Positions 26,351 to 36,113 of a stretch of 64,000 nt of DNA are shown here, piece after piece. Source of the DNA: JANQQC01 sp965262255 (GTDB lineage: Bacteria > Pseudomonadota > Alphaproteobacteria > Caulobacterales > Hyphomonadaceae); NCBI GenBank assembly GCA_965262255.1, contig OZ253505.1, forward strand, positions 2,852,001 to 2,916,000, given 5' to 3'. The notes under the pieces are model-generated. The model made no database searches. It was given only the letters and a program-made list of their open reading frames with translations, and was not told the origin of the DNA. Position 1 is the first letter of the stretch. Each line of letters begins with the position of its first letter. The position numbers were made by a program, and so were the translations under genes.

Positions 26351-27184
26351 TTACCAAAGCTTTGGAAAAAATTTGTTACGTCGCTTCATTAACTCTTTGT
26401 ACTCGGGTCGATGACCCAAAAACCGATCCAAATAGGTCGCGCCAACCAATACAGTCAGAATAAGTGTGTTAAAAATCGTCCCAACAACCGTCCACCAAAC
26501 CAAGGGATTACCAGCGACGATTACGATCCAAATTCCCCACCATACAACTGTGTTTCCAAAATGATTCGGATGACGGGTTAACGACCACACACCAGTCTCC
26601 AAGTATCTTCCATCATTGCGAGAGTCCGCTTTGAACGCTTGAAGCTGAGCATCGGCAACCCATTCATAGTATAGGCCAATCCCAAATATCAATGCCCCTA
26701 AGTAGGAGAGTGAATTCAAAGTAGAAACAGGCTCTGACAATGTTGCGATACCATAGACAACTGGAATCGCAACAATCATGATGACTATGGCTTGCGGCAC
26801 CATCACAAGGAAAAGGCTTTTAATCGCATAATTTTCTTTGTAGCGATTACGAATCTTAACGTATCGTCCGTCGCTCTTGCCAGCTTTGCGAAAGCCAATC
26901 CATCGCACCGTAAGATAATATCCGAGCCTAATACTTTGCAACGACACCATAAACAGAATCAAAGAAGCATATACATTTTGCGGTTTGTGGACGAGATACG
27001 TAAGCCAAGCAATACCTGCAAAGCTAAACCCGTAAAACGCATCGACCAAATCATGGCTATCTTGGAGCAGTCCAATCAACCAAAACACCATTATCGCCAG
27101 CACGGTAAGAGCGAACGCGACAATGTAAGTAGCGGTCGCCGGACCGACTGAAATTCCTATGGATTCTAAAAGTATACTAGTCAT
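26351..27184 (-). CDS. DUF1295 / steroid 5-alpha-reductase-like membrane protein
   Basis: A 277-residue membrane protein with about seven hydrophobic segments. The C-terminal signature WSLTRHPNHFGNTVVWWGIW, with the RHPNHFG motif that binds the NADPH cofactor in 5-alpha-reductase and isoprenylcysteine-methyltransferase-like folds, places it in DUF1295. A reductase role on a lipid substrate is inferred. The start chosen is ATG 27184, behind GGAG; ATG 27196 is possible. Confidence 0.85.
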   Translation of the reverse strand: MTSILLESIGISVGPATATYIVAFALTVLAIMVFWLIGLLQDSHDLVDAFYGFSFAGIAWLTYLVHKPQNVYASLILFMVSLQSIRLGYYLTVRWIGFRKAGKSDGRYVKIRNRYKENYAIKSLFLVMVPQAIVIMIVAIPVVYGIATLSEPVSTLNSLSYLGALIFGIGLYYEWVADAQLQAFKADSRNDGRYLETGVWSLTRHPNHFGNTVVWWGIWIVIVAGNPLVWWTVVGTIFNTLILTVLVGATYLDRFLGHRPEYKELMKRRNKFFPKLW

Positions 27185-27463
27185 CAACCACTCCATTTTG
27201 ATTGCTGATTATTCAGTACTGAATATGAGTCTATGACAGATGCAACCTTCAAGCAATATAAATTATGTCGCACATCGTCATGTCAAATGAAATAGACAAC
27301 GGTGCGAAAAACAATTGTCACGAACTAGCGTAGCCGCTCATACAGCACTTAGACCTACCTGTAGTAAGTTCACTACTAAATGTGCATGACCTTTTGAACT
27401 CATCGTAAATGGTCAATTTTGTGCTACAAACAAATTTCAGCTTACGCCGACGAGTAAAACTTT

Positions 27464-28258
27464 ATGACCGATAAAATTCCGCCAATCCCAAAACTATCCG
27501 CGACGATTCTCTTACTTAGAGATGCCCCGGAACTCCAAGTTCTGATGGTTAAAAGACACTATCAAATTGATTTTGCCTCGGGAGCACTGGTCTTTCCTGG
27601 TGGTAAGGCCAGAGACGAAGACACCTCGGACGCTTGGAATGACTACACAACCGGCGGCTTGTCTGGTGAGGAACGGTCTGCCCGAATAGCCGCTATTCGA
27701 GAAGCCTTTGAAGAAAGTGGTATTCTCATCGCGTTACAGAAAAATAATGAGAGTTCATTTGTCGATAAAACGACGTTAGCACAGTTAGATACAATGCGAT
27801 CGGCAGTAGACAAGGAGGAACAGAGTTTTCTCGAGTTAATGCAACAAAACGACCTGCTTCTTCCTTTGAAACAGCTTGTTCATTTTGGTCACTGGATTAC
27901 GCCGATAATGATGCCTAAGCGTTTTGACACGCATTTCTATATCGCATCAACCCCGCCTGATCAAATAGCTGTCCACGATGGCAGAGAAACCACCGATGCA
28001 GTCTGGCTCAACCCAAACGTTGCGCTTGAGATGGAAGAGTCGAAAGAAGCGACGATCATATTTCCGACTCGAATGAACCTAAAAAAGCTTTCTCACGCCA
28101 AAAGTGTCTCGCACGCGATTGATTTATTCTCGAATCAAGGTGTCGTAACAGTAGAGCCAAAAGTTACTAAAGATGACAGAGGAAGACCCTGCTTGAAGAT
28201 TCCTGAAGAAGCAGGTTACGGACAAACTATAGAATTACTTGAGAATGTAAAGGTTTAG
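27464..28258 (+). CDS. Nudix hydrolase of the NUDT19 / CoA-diphosphatase-like type
   Basis: A 264-residue nucleoside-diphosphate-linked hydrolase. The Nudix box is spread by an insertion: FPGGKARDEDTSD, then about 25 residues, then AAIREAFEESGILIA, which supplies the REAFEESG metal site. An insertion before that part is typical of NUDT7/NUDT19-like enzymes, which cleave CoA and its esters. A family-level assignment; the substrate is not established. Confidence 0.85.
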   Translation: MTDKIPPIPKLSATILLLRDAPELQVLMVKRHYQIDFASGALVFPGGKARDEDTSDAWNDYTTGGLSGEERSARIAAIREAFEESGILIALQKNNESSFVDKTTLAQLDTMRSAVDKEEQSFLELMQQNDLLLPLKQLVHFGHWITPIMMPKRFDTHFYIASTPPDQIAVHDGRETTDAVWLNPNVALEMEESKEATIIFPTRMNLKKLSHAKSVSHAIDLFSNQGVVTVEPKVTKDDRGRPCLKIPEEAGYGQTIELLENVKV

Positions 28259-28291
28259 ACCTCTTCACTCAGTTAGATAGAGACGTACCCC

Positions 28292-29059
28292 TCACACAGA
28301 GAATTGCTCTTGAAGAATTCTCTCATCTAACGCTTGTTCGGGATCAAACAAAAGAGTGAGTTTTCGAGCGCGATCTTCCTCAATCGTGATCGACTGTATA
28401 TTGCGATACTCCTGATTGTCTGCGAATGCGCAAATAGGTCGTTTGTCCGCTTCAAGAGTCTCAATGTGAACTTTGGCGGTATGCCTCAATAAGGCACCAC
28501 GCCAACGCCGTGGACGAAACGCGCTGATTGGCGTTAAAGCGAGTAAATTGGAGCCGATTGGTAAAATTGGTCCGTGGGCAGAATAATTATAGGCTGTTGA
28601 ACCTGCTGGAGTAGCGACCAACGCACCATCGCACATTAAATCGGCGATTCTTTCTTTGTCATCCACACTGATTCTTAAAATTGCCGTTTGAGCCGTCTGT
28701 CTAAGTAGAGAAACCTCATTGATCGCAAGACCATTAAACTCTTGGTCGTCGTTACTTTTTGCTTCCATTTTTAGGGGTCTAACCGTTACGGAGGCCGCAT
28801 TGTTTATTCGTTCCGGTAATTCTTGTGCCGAAAATGGGTTCATCAGAAATCCTACTCTGCCGAGTTTCATACCGTATACAGGTTTTTGATCTTGGAATCG
28901 ACCGCGTAATGCTTCAAGCATGCAACCATCCCCGCCTAACGCGACAATGACTTCGGCATCACTTTCAGTACATTGACCATATTGCTCTGTTAGCTCGCGC
29001 AGAGCCTCTTGCGCTTCAGGACGCTCTGAAGCAACGAACGTAATTCGGAGATCAAACAT
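28292..29059 (-). CDS. nadK: NAD kinase
   Basis: Phosphorylates NAD to NADP. 255 residues. Hallmarks are VIVALGGDGCMLEALR (GGDG catalytic loop), NEVSLLRQTAQ and DGALVATPAGSTAYNYSAHGP for NAD binding. It is convergent with the Nudix gene, 33 bases apart, with no evident terminator between. Confidence 0.93.
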   Translation of the reverse strand: MFDLRITFVASERPEAQEALRELTEQYGQCTESDAEVIVALGGDGCMLEALRGRFQDQKPVYGMKLGRVGFLMNPFSAQELPERINNAASVTVRPLKMEAKSNDDQEFNGLAINEVSLLRQTAQTAILRISVDDKERIADLMCDGALVATPAGSTAYNYSAHGPILPIGSNLLALTPISAFRPRRWRGALLRHTAKVHIETLEADKRPICAFADNQEYRNIQSITIEEDRARKLTLLFDPEQALDERILQEQFSV

Positions 29060-29488
29060 AAGGAATTCAGGAACTGTGGAAAGTTTCTCGGCTCAATGGT
29101 TCTATGGGTACATCAGCGACGTTTATCCGAACTTAGCTTGGTCGGGCAATCACTAAGAAAAGAACACAAATGTTGCCATAAAGGTTACGACAGATTTCAA
29201 TAGTCTCGGAGACATGACTTTTAGGAAAGACAAGCCAGATTACCACAAAAGTTCAAAAAAGTCGCTAAGCAAATCACGTTGGGAGCAACTAGATTTATGA
29301 CGATGGCGACTTCGAGTTCTAAGTTGTCTCCAATGATGAGGGCATCGCGGAAGACGTTGGCATCAGAGATAAAGTGCACGACAAAATACTTTGGAGGGGT
29401 TTGTCAAAATGAATTCTTGTTACTAATTGCATTTATTTACGGTATAGTATGGAGTAAATCGCCATATCTGAATTTCAGGAGAGATGTC
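29060..29488. other. 429-base intergenic stretch, nothing definite
   Basis: No gene is supported. On the minus strand around 29290-29395 a short open frame reads like a hexapeptide-repeat fragment (DANVFRDALIIGDNLELE), but it has no start, and I do not call it. A TATAGT at 29448-29453 might be a -10 box for the next gene, without a good -35. Confidence 0.4.
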
Positions 29489-30265
29489 ATGGCTGACGGA
29501 ATGCAAATTAATGAATTGAGAGGTCAAGTAAGCGAGGAGGAATGGGATGCTCGTGTTGATCTAGCTGCGATGTATAGGTTAACTGCTCTTAACGGCTGGG
29601 ATGATCTGATTTTTACGCATATATCTCATCGCGTACCCGGGCCGGAACACCACTTTCTTATCAATCCGTACGGAATGTTGTTTGAAGAGATTACTGCCTC
29701 TTCATTAGTCAAGGTCGACCTTGAAGGAAATATCGTTCAGGAAACCCCCTTCTTTGTCAATCCAGCTGGGTTTACAATTCACTCTGCCGTTCACGCGGCA
29801 GCTGAGAAACACCATGTGGTGATGCATTTACACACAGATGACGGAGTCGCTGTTTCGGCGCAAAAAGAAGGATTGCTACCGATTACACAAACAGGGATGA
29901 TCGTTCGACATGATCTAGCCTTCCACGATTACGAAGGCATCGCATTAAACCATGATGAGCGAGAGCGCATCGTTGCTGATCTAGGTGATAAACACAGTTT
30001 GTTACTCAGGAATCATGGTACTTTGACAGTAGGATCTTCCGCAGCAGAATGTTACGTTCGAATGTTCTTTTTTGAACGCGCCTGCTCAATGCAAGTTAGG
30101 GCGCTAAGTGCCGGACGCGATGGACTTATACTGGCAGGTGAAGAGGTGCAGAATGTCGTTAAGGATCAGTCTAATCCGCAAGGCACCGCTGTTGTCGCAA
30201 ACCAACTCGTTTGGCCAGCGTTAAAACGTAAATTGGAGCGGGATTGCCCGGACTATGATACGTAG
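29489..30265 (+). CDS. class II aldolase/adducin family protein
   Basis: A 258-residue metal-dependent aldolase-fold protein. Zinc ligands are visible in VVMHLHTDDG (H-x-H) and in LLLRNHGTLTVG (third His); the N-terminal TALNGWDDLIFTHIS block is typical. Members include L-fuculose-phosphate and related aldolases, and adducin-like proteins of unknown function; the substrate here is not known. I start it at ATG 29489, five bases after AGGAGA. The longer frame upstream is not needed. It precedes hemA by 77 bases. Confidence 0.88.
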   Translation: MADGMQINELRGQVSEEEWDARVDLAAMYRLTALNGWDDLIFTHISHRVPGPEHHFLINPYGMLFEEITASSLVKVDLEGNIVQETPFFVNPAGFTIHSAVHAAAEKHHVVMHLHTDDGVAVSAQKEGLLPITQTGMIVRHDLAFHDYEGIALNHDERERIVADLGDKHSLLLRNHGTLTVGSSAAECYVRMFFFERACSMQVRALSAGRDGLILAGEEVQNVVKDQSNPQGTAVVANQLVWPALKRKLERDCPDYDT

Positions 30266-30342
30266 GCCTTGATTGGTATTTACTTGATCCTTGGCGAAAC
30301 AACATTCTCTGTTGCACTGATTTACCCTCACGGAAGACAAGT

Positions 30343-31560
30343 ATGAGACATTTACAAGCGTTCGAAAACGCTTTAAACGCGATTCACGGGGAAGGTCGAT
30401 ACAGAGTATTTATTGATCTGCAGCGTCACAAAGGCGATTTTCCTAAGGCGACTGCTCGGTTTGAACATGAAGAACGTGAGGTGACGATTTGGTGTTCAAA
30501 CGATTATCTTGGTATGGGACAAAACGAAGGCGTAATTGAAGCCATGCATCAAGCGATTGATGACTTTGGCGCGGGGTCTGGAGGGACCCGAAATATTTCT
30601 GGAACGACTAGGATTCACGTTGACTTAGAACGGGAACTTGCAAATTTACACGGGAAAAGCGGGGCGTTACTTTTTACATCCGGATATGTTGCAAATGAAG
30701 CCACTCTTTCAACCCTTGGTCGAATTTTTCCAGATTTGACCATTTTTTCTGACGCGCTAAATCACGCATCAATGATTGAAGGTATAAAAAGGTCAGGGGC
30801 GACTAAGCGGATTTTTAACCATAACGATCTCAACCATCTTCAAATTCTGTTGGAGAATGAACCAGCAAATACAACCAAACTCATAGCGTTTGAGAGTGTG
30901 TATTCCATGGATGGTGACATCGGATTGCTGAAAGACTTTTGCGACCTCGCTGATGAACATGATGCTTTAACTTACTTGGATGAAGTACACGCGGTCGGGC
31001 TATATGGCAGAGAGGGGGCGGGCATAGCGCAACAAGAAAACCTAATGCATCGTATTGATATTATTGAAGGTACGTTAGCAAAGGCCTATGGAGTCATGGG
31101 TGGTTATATTGCGACAGACTCGACTGTTATTGATGCGATTCGGTCGATGGCACCGGGATTTATATTTACGACTTCAACATGTCCAGTTATGGCAGCAGGG
31201 GCATTGGAGAGTGTCAAACGACTTCGCGGAGAAGAGGGTAGAGACCTTCGCAAAATTCATCAGCAAAAAACTTTGATGTTAAAGCAAAAATTTTTGTCGG
31301 CAGGTCTTCCAATCTTAACGAACAATACCCATATTGTACCTCTGATGGTTGGAGACCCGGTCAAATGTAAAGCGTTATCGGACACTTTGCTTTTTGACTT
31401 TGGAATTTATGTGCAGCCAATCAATTATCCGACAGTTCCCAAAGGCACTGAACGACTGCGATTCACGCCTAGTCCGGTCCATACAGAGGCAATGATGGAT
31501 GAACTCGTTTCTGCAATATGTGCAGTTTGGAGACAGTTAGACCTCGAAGCGGCTGCATAA
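30343..31560 (+). CDS. hemA: 5-aminolevulinate synthase
   Basis: Condenses glycine with succinyl-CoA, the C4 route to haem, which among bacteria is characteristic of alphaproteobacteria. 405 residues, PLP-dependent alpha-oxoamine synthase fold. The landmarks are GSGGTRNISGTTRIHVDLE, YLDEVHAVGLYG and the Schiff-base lysine in GTLAKAYGVMGGY. The length is standard. It follows the class II aldolase gene and precedes mgtE. Confidence 0.95.
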   Translation: MRHLQAFENALNAIHGEGRYRVFIDLQRHKGDFPKATARFEHEEREVTIWCSNDYLGMGQNEGVIEAMHQAIDDFGAGSGGTRNISGTTRIHVDLERELANLHGKSGALLFTSGYVANEATLSTLGRIFPDLTIFSDALNHASMIEGIKRSGATKRIFNHNDLNHLQILLENEPANTTKLIAFESVYSMDGDIGLLKDFCDLADEHDALTYLDEVHAVGLYGREGAGIAQQENLMHRIDIIEGTLAKAYGVMGGYIATDSTVIDAIRSMAPGFIFTTSTCPVMAAGALESVKRLRGEEGRDLRKIHQQKTLMLKQKFLSAGLPILTNNTHIVPLMVGDPVKCKALSDTLLFDFGIYVQPINYPTVPKGTERLRFTPSPVHTEAMMDELVSAICAVWRQLDLEAAA

Positions 31561-31577
31561 ACTTCAGCATCACTCGA

Positions 31578-31599
31578 TTGATGCAAATTTTTGCATCAA
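31578..31599 (+). terminator. perfect hairpin between hemA and mgtE
   Basis: TTGATGCAA-ATTT-TTGCATCAA is a perfect 9-base inverted repeat starting 18 bases after the hemA stop. It lacks a long T-run (GATACTTAATTTT follows), so it may be a weak terminator or a regulatory site before mgtE. Confidence 0.4.
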
Positions 31600-31658
31600 G
31601 ATACTTAATTTTGATTAGGCGGGTTTCTTGAAACACACCTAAATCGGAGGGGATAGAT

Positions 31659-33044
31659 ATGTCTGAAGTGACAGAAAAAATTGAAACCGCTAACGAGGCA
31701 GATCCGGTACTGACGCAGGTAGAGACTCTCCAGAATGCTGTCACCGAGGAGAAACCAGACGAAGTTGTACAGATCTTAGCTGATTTAGATCAGCCGGAAG
31801 ATTCGGCAGATCTCTTGGAGCAATTGTCGAAGCAAGAGTTTATTGAAACGATCAAATTGATCAATGACAGATTAAATCCGAGCATTCTGATAGAGTTACG
31901 AGATGAATATCGCGAAACAGCCAACGAGGCACTGACAGATGAAGCCATCGTAAAAATTATAAAAGACCTTCAGTCTGATGACGCAACAACAGTTCTTGAA
32001 GATTTGGACGAGAGTCGCCGAGAGGTTATTTTAGATAATCTCCCTAACAGGAAGCAAAAAATATTAGAACCCAAATTTTCTTATAACGAAAATTCAGCGG
32101 GTCGATTAATGCAGTTGGAATATGTTGCAGACAAAGGAAGCCGAACAATTGGTGAAGCCATTGAAAGAGCTCGCAAACGCACCAAAAAACTTCCAAGACA
32201 ATTCTATGAAATTTATGTCGTAGATTCAAAGAATCGAGTTAAAGGATATGTGCTTCTTTCCGATATGGTAAAAAATGATAGAAGTAAATTGCTGTCAGAA
32301 GTTGCAACACCTCTAAAGTCGAATATTACCGTCGACTGTAATCACGAAGAAGTAGCCCACCAGTTTCAGAAATACTCTCTTGCTTCTGCACCCGTTAAAG
32401 ATGCGAAGGGAAGAATAGTCGGTATGATTACTGTAGATGATATGGTTCACGTGATACAAGACATTAATACAGAAGACATGTTGCATTTAGCAAACGTCGA
32501 TTCAGCTGATACGTCTAACACTGTATGGGAGTCACTGCGAGCGCGTTCACCTTGGTTAGCCGTAAACCTCCTTACTGCTTTCTCAGTTACATTTATCATA
32601 TCGCTGTTTGAACCCGTTCTTCAAAAAGTTGTTGCTCTTGCAATTCTGATGCCTGTTGTTTCTGCTCTTGGAGGGAATGCAGGAAGTCAAGGATTAGCCG
32701 TAACTGTTCGTGCAATAGCGGAACGGGAACTTACAGGTAAAGCCGCTCGCCGAGCAGTTCGGCATGAGATTACAACGGGGTTCGTGAATGGACTAATGTT
32801 TGCTTTAGGTGTGGGACTCATTACTTTTGTGTTTTTTAATGATAAACCTGAGTTAGCAATCGTCATTGGTTTGGCAATGTTTTTTACTTTGGTCTGGGCT
32901 GCAATGTCGGGTGTTCTGCTTCCGCTTACACTGAAAAAAATCGGAGCTGATCCGGCGGTTGCGTCTTCAGTTTTTCTACTAACACTTACAGATGTTGTGG
33001 CCTTTTTTAGTTTTCTTGGAATTGCTAGTCTCATATTTTTGTAG
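31659..33044 (+). CDS. mgtE: magnesium transporter MgtE
   Basis: A 461-residue Mg2+ channel. The N-terminal helical domain (about 1-135) and two CBS repeats (about 140-270, with ENSAGRLMQLEYV) sense cytosolic Mg2+; five C-terminal membrane helices form the pore, with the family block PVVSALGGNAGSQGLAVTVR. The start follows GGAGGGG. The downstream IS630 is inserted about 30 bases after its stop and does not disrupt it. Confidence 0.92.
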   Translation: MSEVTEKIETANEADPVLTQVETLQNAVTEEKPDEVVQILADLDQPEDSADLLEQLSKQEFIETIKLINDRLNPSILIELRDEYRETANEALTDEAIVKIIKDLQSDDATTVLEDLDESRREVILDNLPNRKQKILEPKFSYNENSAGRLMQLEYVADKGSRTIGEAIERARKRTKKLPRQFYEIYVVDSKNRVKGYVLLSDMVKNDRSKLLSEVATPLKSNITVDCNHEEVAHQFQKYSLASAPVKDAKGRIVGMITVDDMVHVIQDINTEDMLHLANVDSADTSNTVWESLRARSPWLAVNLLTAFSVTFIISLFEPVLQKVVALAILMPVVSALGGNAGSQGLAVTVRAIAERELTGKAARRAVRHEITTGFVNGLMFALGVGLITFVFFNDKPELAIVIGLAMFFTLVWAAMSGVLLPLTLKKIGADPAVASSVFLLTLTDVVAFFSFLGIASLIFL

Positions 33045-33071
33045 TTTCAGATTAGTGAGTTAATTCTGTGT

Positions 33072-33096
33072 TTAGAGCAGTTCCGGAACAAGTAAG
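33072..33096. repeat. left inverted repeat of the IS630 element
   Basis: Twenty-five bases that are the exact reverse complement of 34098-34122. The left end includes the TA target dinucleotide (33073-33074), then GAGCAGTTCCGGAACAAG; GTTCCGGAAC inside it is itself palindromic. Confidence 0.9.
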
Positions 33097-34119
33097 GATA
33101 AATTACATTTTGTACCCGCAGGAACGAATATAATTAATACACTCTTTAGGTGTGAATAATTTCGGCAGTTGTTTTAAAATTTTGGTTAATCGCTCGACAC
33201 TTCGTTCAGCTTTTTCTCTTAGATGGGCTTTTGACTTGGAAAACAGTTTTTCGATCGGATTTAGATCTGGACTGTAAGGTGGTAGAAACCATAGTTGAGC
33301 ACCAAGAGATTCTATAAAGTTTCTTATTTTCGGATTTTTGTGCGCTCTAAGATTGTCCATTACGACAATTGAATTTGGCTTTATAATTTTTGATAGTCGT
33401 TTTACGACCCATTCATAAAACCGTTCAGTTGTCATTGGCCCATCGTAGACCTCAGCAGCTCGCATTCCTTTTGTTGTAACTGCAGCAGTCAACGTGAGTG
33501 ACTTCCAGTGACTCTTCGGAACTGCTACCTGTAATCTCTCGTTACTTAGACATCGTCCATAAAGACGGATCATATCAGTGGAAGCCCCCGTCTCATCGCA
33601 CCAGATGAAGCGTTTGATGTCTATTGTTCTACAGGCGATTTTCTTCCAGATGATTCGCGCTATTCTAACATCACGTCTCTTTTGCTCCGCCGCATGTCCT
33701 GTTATCTTTTTCCGGGTAATCTTTCGTTTTCTAAAGAAGTCATAAAGAGTTGATATAGAAAAACGTTCCTTAGTCTTCTCGTACACCCGCTCACTAATCT
33801 CTTGTAAAGTAGCCGTGGAATGCTTTTTTAAAACTCCTAGGATATCTTTCTCGTGTTTCTTCGTTCTCTTAGACCGACGATCACCGCCCATTGGCTTCGG
33901 CTTCAAATCGACTGATTCGTCGAATTGCTTCACCATCGCCGATACAAATGAAGGAGAAACCTCAAATTTCTCAGCCGCTTCCTTCTGCGAATGGCCTGAT
34001 TTAACGTATTTGACCACTGCAATACGGATTTTTTCAGGTATTGGTTTTGCCATTGTCTTCTCCTTGAATGGACAAAAACTAAAGTATAGCAAAAATTCTT
34101 ACTTGTTCCGGAACTGCTC
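33075..34119 (-). mobile_element. IS630-family insertion sequence, apparently complete
   Basis: A 1045-base element flanked by TA on both sides (33073-33074 and 34120-34121), the target duplication expected of IS630/Tc1-type elements. Its ends are perfect inverted repeats (GAGCAGTTCCGGAAC inward) and it holds one uninterrupted transposase gene on the minus strand. Perfect ends and an open gene point to recent insertion, between mgtE and the patatin gene. No other copy is in the window. Confidence 0.9.
33103..34053 (-). CDS. IS630 family transposase
   Basis: A 316-residue DDE transposase that cuts and joins the element at TA sites. The N-terminus has a helix-turn-helix (SQKEAAEKFEVSPSFVSAMV); the catalytic residues are Asp in RFIWCDETGAS, Asp in IVVMDNLRAHKN, and Glu in SPDLNPIEKLFS. 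I start it at MAKPIPEK, behind AGGAG; the frame upstream is not translated from a ribosome site. It nearly fills the element, with no frameshift. Confidence 0.93.
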   Translation of the reverse strand: MAKPIPEKIRIAVVKYVKSGHSQKEAAEKFEVSPSFVSAMVKQFDESVDLKPKPMGGDRRSKRTKKHEKDILGVLKKHSTATLQEISERVYEKTKERFSISTLYDFFRKRKITRKKITGHAAEQKRRDVRIARIIWKKIACRTIDIKRFIWCDETGASTDMIRLYGRCLSNERLQVAVPKSHWKSLTLTAAVTTKGMRAAEVYDGPMTTERFYEWVVKRLSKIIKPNSIVVMDNLRAHKNPKIRNFIESLGAQLWFLPPYSPDLNPIEKLFSKSKAHLREKAERSVERLTKILKQLPKLFTPKECINYIRSCGYKM

Positions 34120-34122
34120 TAA
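34098..34122. repeat. right inverted repeat of the IS630 element
   Basis: Exact reverse complement of 33072-33096, including TA at 34120-34121. It lies just upstream of the transposase gene, so part of the transposase promoter may be here. Confidence 0.9.
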
Positions 34123-34197
34123 TGTGTGTTCGTAAAACTAAAGTAAATTTACGAAAACTATTTTTACCAGAAAAAAACAGTAAACTATTAGATAATA

Positions 34198-35976
34198 TTA
34201 TCGTCTAGGATGTTTATTGAGAATTGTGACAGCCGTTGCGTATCCTTCTTCGCGACTTTTTTCATAAGATCGCCATTCATTAATTTCGGTTCCTTCGAGC
34301 TTTGGCAAAATCATTAAATCTGCTAGTTCTTGACCATCATTCGGACTGATTCCAACTGAACCAGACCGCATTAACAAACTGACGATGGGCGGTGCACGTA
34401 GAAAACCATTTTTCCATATCCAGCCGAGAAAATTGGGAGGATCGATAAACTTTTCTGGTTCAATGCCATGATTGACTCTCGCGACATCACATCCAATGTT
34501 GAACCCACGATGCATGCGCACCATAACGTCCATTGGAAAATTATTGATTAAAGCTCCGTCGACTAAAACATTGCCATCTTTGACGACCGGGGGAATCAAT
34601 CCAGGCAGTGACACAGTTGTCCGAAGAGCCTGACGCAACACTCCTTTTCTATGAACGACCGGCTTATCCGTCGAAAGATTTGTGCTTACCGCAAAAAACG
34701 GGATATTGAGGTCTGATATATCTCTTTCTCCAAAAACTCCCGCCAGTAGATTGTTGAGTCGCTGATCATTAATGAATCCGACTACCGGTAAGCGGTATTT
34801 TGTCATCGGGTTGTTTTTTAAGAATGTTTCAAGAAAGAATTTATTAATATCCGCGACGCTCCATCCACAAGCATAGCCGGCACCAATTACTGCCCCCATG
34901 CTTGTCCCCCCAATGAAATCAATCGGCCAGTTGTGTTCCTCCAGCGCTTGAAGTACGCCGACATGTGAAAATGCTCTAGCTCCACCTCCCGAAAGTACCA
35001 AGCCAATAGATTTTCCACATATAACGCGGGCTAATCTGTCGCAATCTGCTCCAGCGTCGCCGGTCCAATGAAACACTCGCGAAGCATTGGCAGCATTCAG
35101 CCATTCGTTACCATTGGATATTCTCTTGTTTTCGGGATTGTGGAGAAGAACCACATCAACGAGTTTCAGTGAAATAACGGGCGAAGTAGATTGAGATAAC
35201 AGAGGTTGTGAAGGACGAGAATCTTCTCGTCCAAATATCCATATTCTATCCGCTTGTCGGGTCGCTTGATTGAGCCAGGCAACTTCGCTGATAGTTGCCG
35301 TCAGAAATACGATGTCGTGCGAGTGTTCGCATTCATCAAAGAACTGTGCTGATTTTCCGAGTCCTTCGTCACGCGAGACTATCTTTGTCCTTACTCCCAA
35401 TTTCTTGAGTTGTTCGGCTAACAAATTAGCTCGAAAAGCAATGTCGATAGACGGAGAAGACGCAAGTAGTGTGAAAACTTTGGGAGCGTATCTGAGAATG
35501 CGTCGCTTCGAAATTCGTTGACGGGATCTGAGGAGGATCACTCGCGCCAGTCGCTTCAAGATGTTCGGATGATCGGTTATGAGTTGATCAATCCCGTTTC
35601 GAGTGAGACCAAACACTTCAGAATCACGGAGTGCGTAAACTGAGTAAATGTGCTTGTTGTCTTGTTCAAGTCCAAGTAGTGAGGATTCACCGATTGGTTC
35701 ACCGGCCTTGATATGTCCGAACAAAGTCGTAGACCCGTCGCTTGCTATTCTGAACGCTCCGAAAGCTCCATTCAACACAAAATAGATGAGGTTGGCGGGT
35801 TCTCCAATCTTTATCAATGGTTCTCCTGCCGGCACACAGAACCATTGCGCTTCTTTACCTAGTTGACTTAACACGCGTTTAGGCGCGTCTTTGAGAATCG
35901 GAATATCCTCAACAGTCTCAAAAAAATGTTGTTCGGAAGATGAAACAGTATCAATTGTTGGCATGTGTGTTTCCAT
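34198..35976 (-). CDS. patatin-like phospholipase with cyclic-nucleotide-binding domain
   Basis: A 592-residue protein of the neuropathy-target-esterase-like group. Residues ~20-135 are a cNMP-binding (Crp-like) domain (VLNGAFGAFRIASDG and GEPIGESSLLG), then a linker, then a patatin domain with the oxyanion block LSGGGARAFSHVGVLQAL, the nucleophile motif GGTSMGAV and the DGALIN dyad aspartate. It would hydrolyse phospholipids or lysophospholipids, perhaps under nucleotide control. The start is taken at ATG 35976; a GTG at 35985 is possible. Neighbours give no further clue. Confidence 0.88.
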   Translation of the reverse strand: METHMPTIDTVSSSEQHFFETVEDIPILKDAPKRVLSQLGKEAQWFCVPAGEPLIKIGEPANLIYFVLNGAFGAFRIASDGSTTLFGHIKAGEPIGESSLLGLEQDNKHIYSVYALRDSEVFGLTRNGIDQLITDHPNILKRLARVILLRSRQRISKRRILRYAPKVFTLLASSPSIDIAFRANLLAEQLKKLGVRTKIVSRDEGLGKSAQFFDECEHSHDIVFLTATISEVAWLNQATRQADRIWIFGREDSRPSQPLLSQSTSPVISLKLVDVVLLHNPENKRISNGNEWLNAANASRVFHWTGDAGADCDRLARVICGKSIGLVLSGGGARAFSHVGVLQALEEHNWPIDFIGGTSMGAVIGAGYACGWSVADINKFFLETFLKNNPMTKYRLPVVGFINDQRLNNLLAGVFGERDISDLNIPFFAVSTNLSTDKPVVHRKGVLRQALRTTVSLPGLIPPVVKDGNVLVDGALINNFPMDVMVRMHRGFNIGCDVARVNHGIEPEKFIDPPNFLGWIWKNGFLRAPPIVSLLMRSGSVGISPNDGQELADLMILPKLEGTEINEWRSYEKSREEGYATAVTILNKHPRR

Positions 35977-36113
35977 ATAGGACACTAACTACATATTGAA
36001 AACGGAGGGTTGGGGCAATTTGTATAATACCGCATGTTAGACCATTTGTTTATATATAGAGATTATTGAGAACCTGCGGATTATAACAGCGACTCAAAAA
36101 TAGACTGTTTGAT

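Noticed and set aside
29279..29400. Minus-strand frame resembling a hexapeptide-repeat protein (DANVFRDALIIGDNLELE).
   Set aside because: Too short, no start or ribosome site, and the pattern is weak; may be chance or an old remnant.
29279..29488. Longer form of the class II aldolase.
   Set aside because: Extra residues do not look like the family, and ATG 29489 has a strong AGGAGA.
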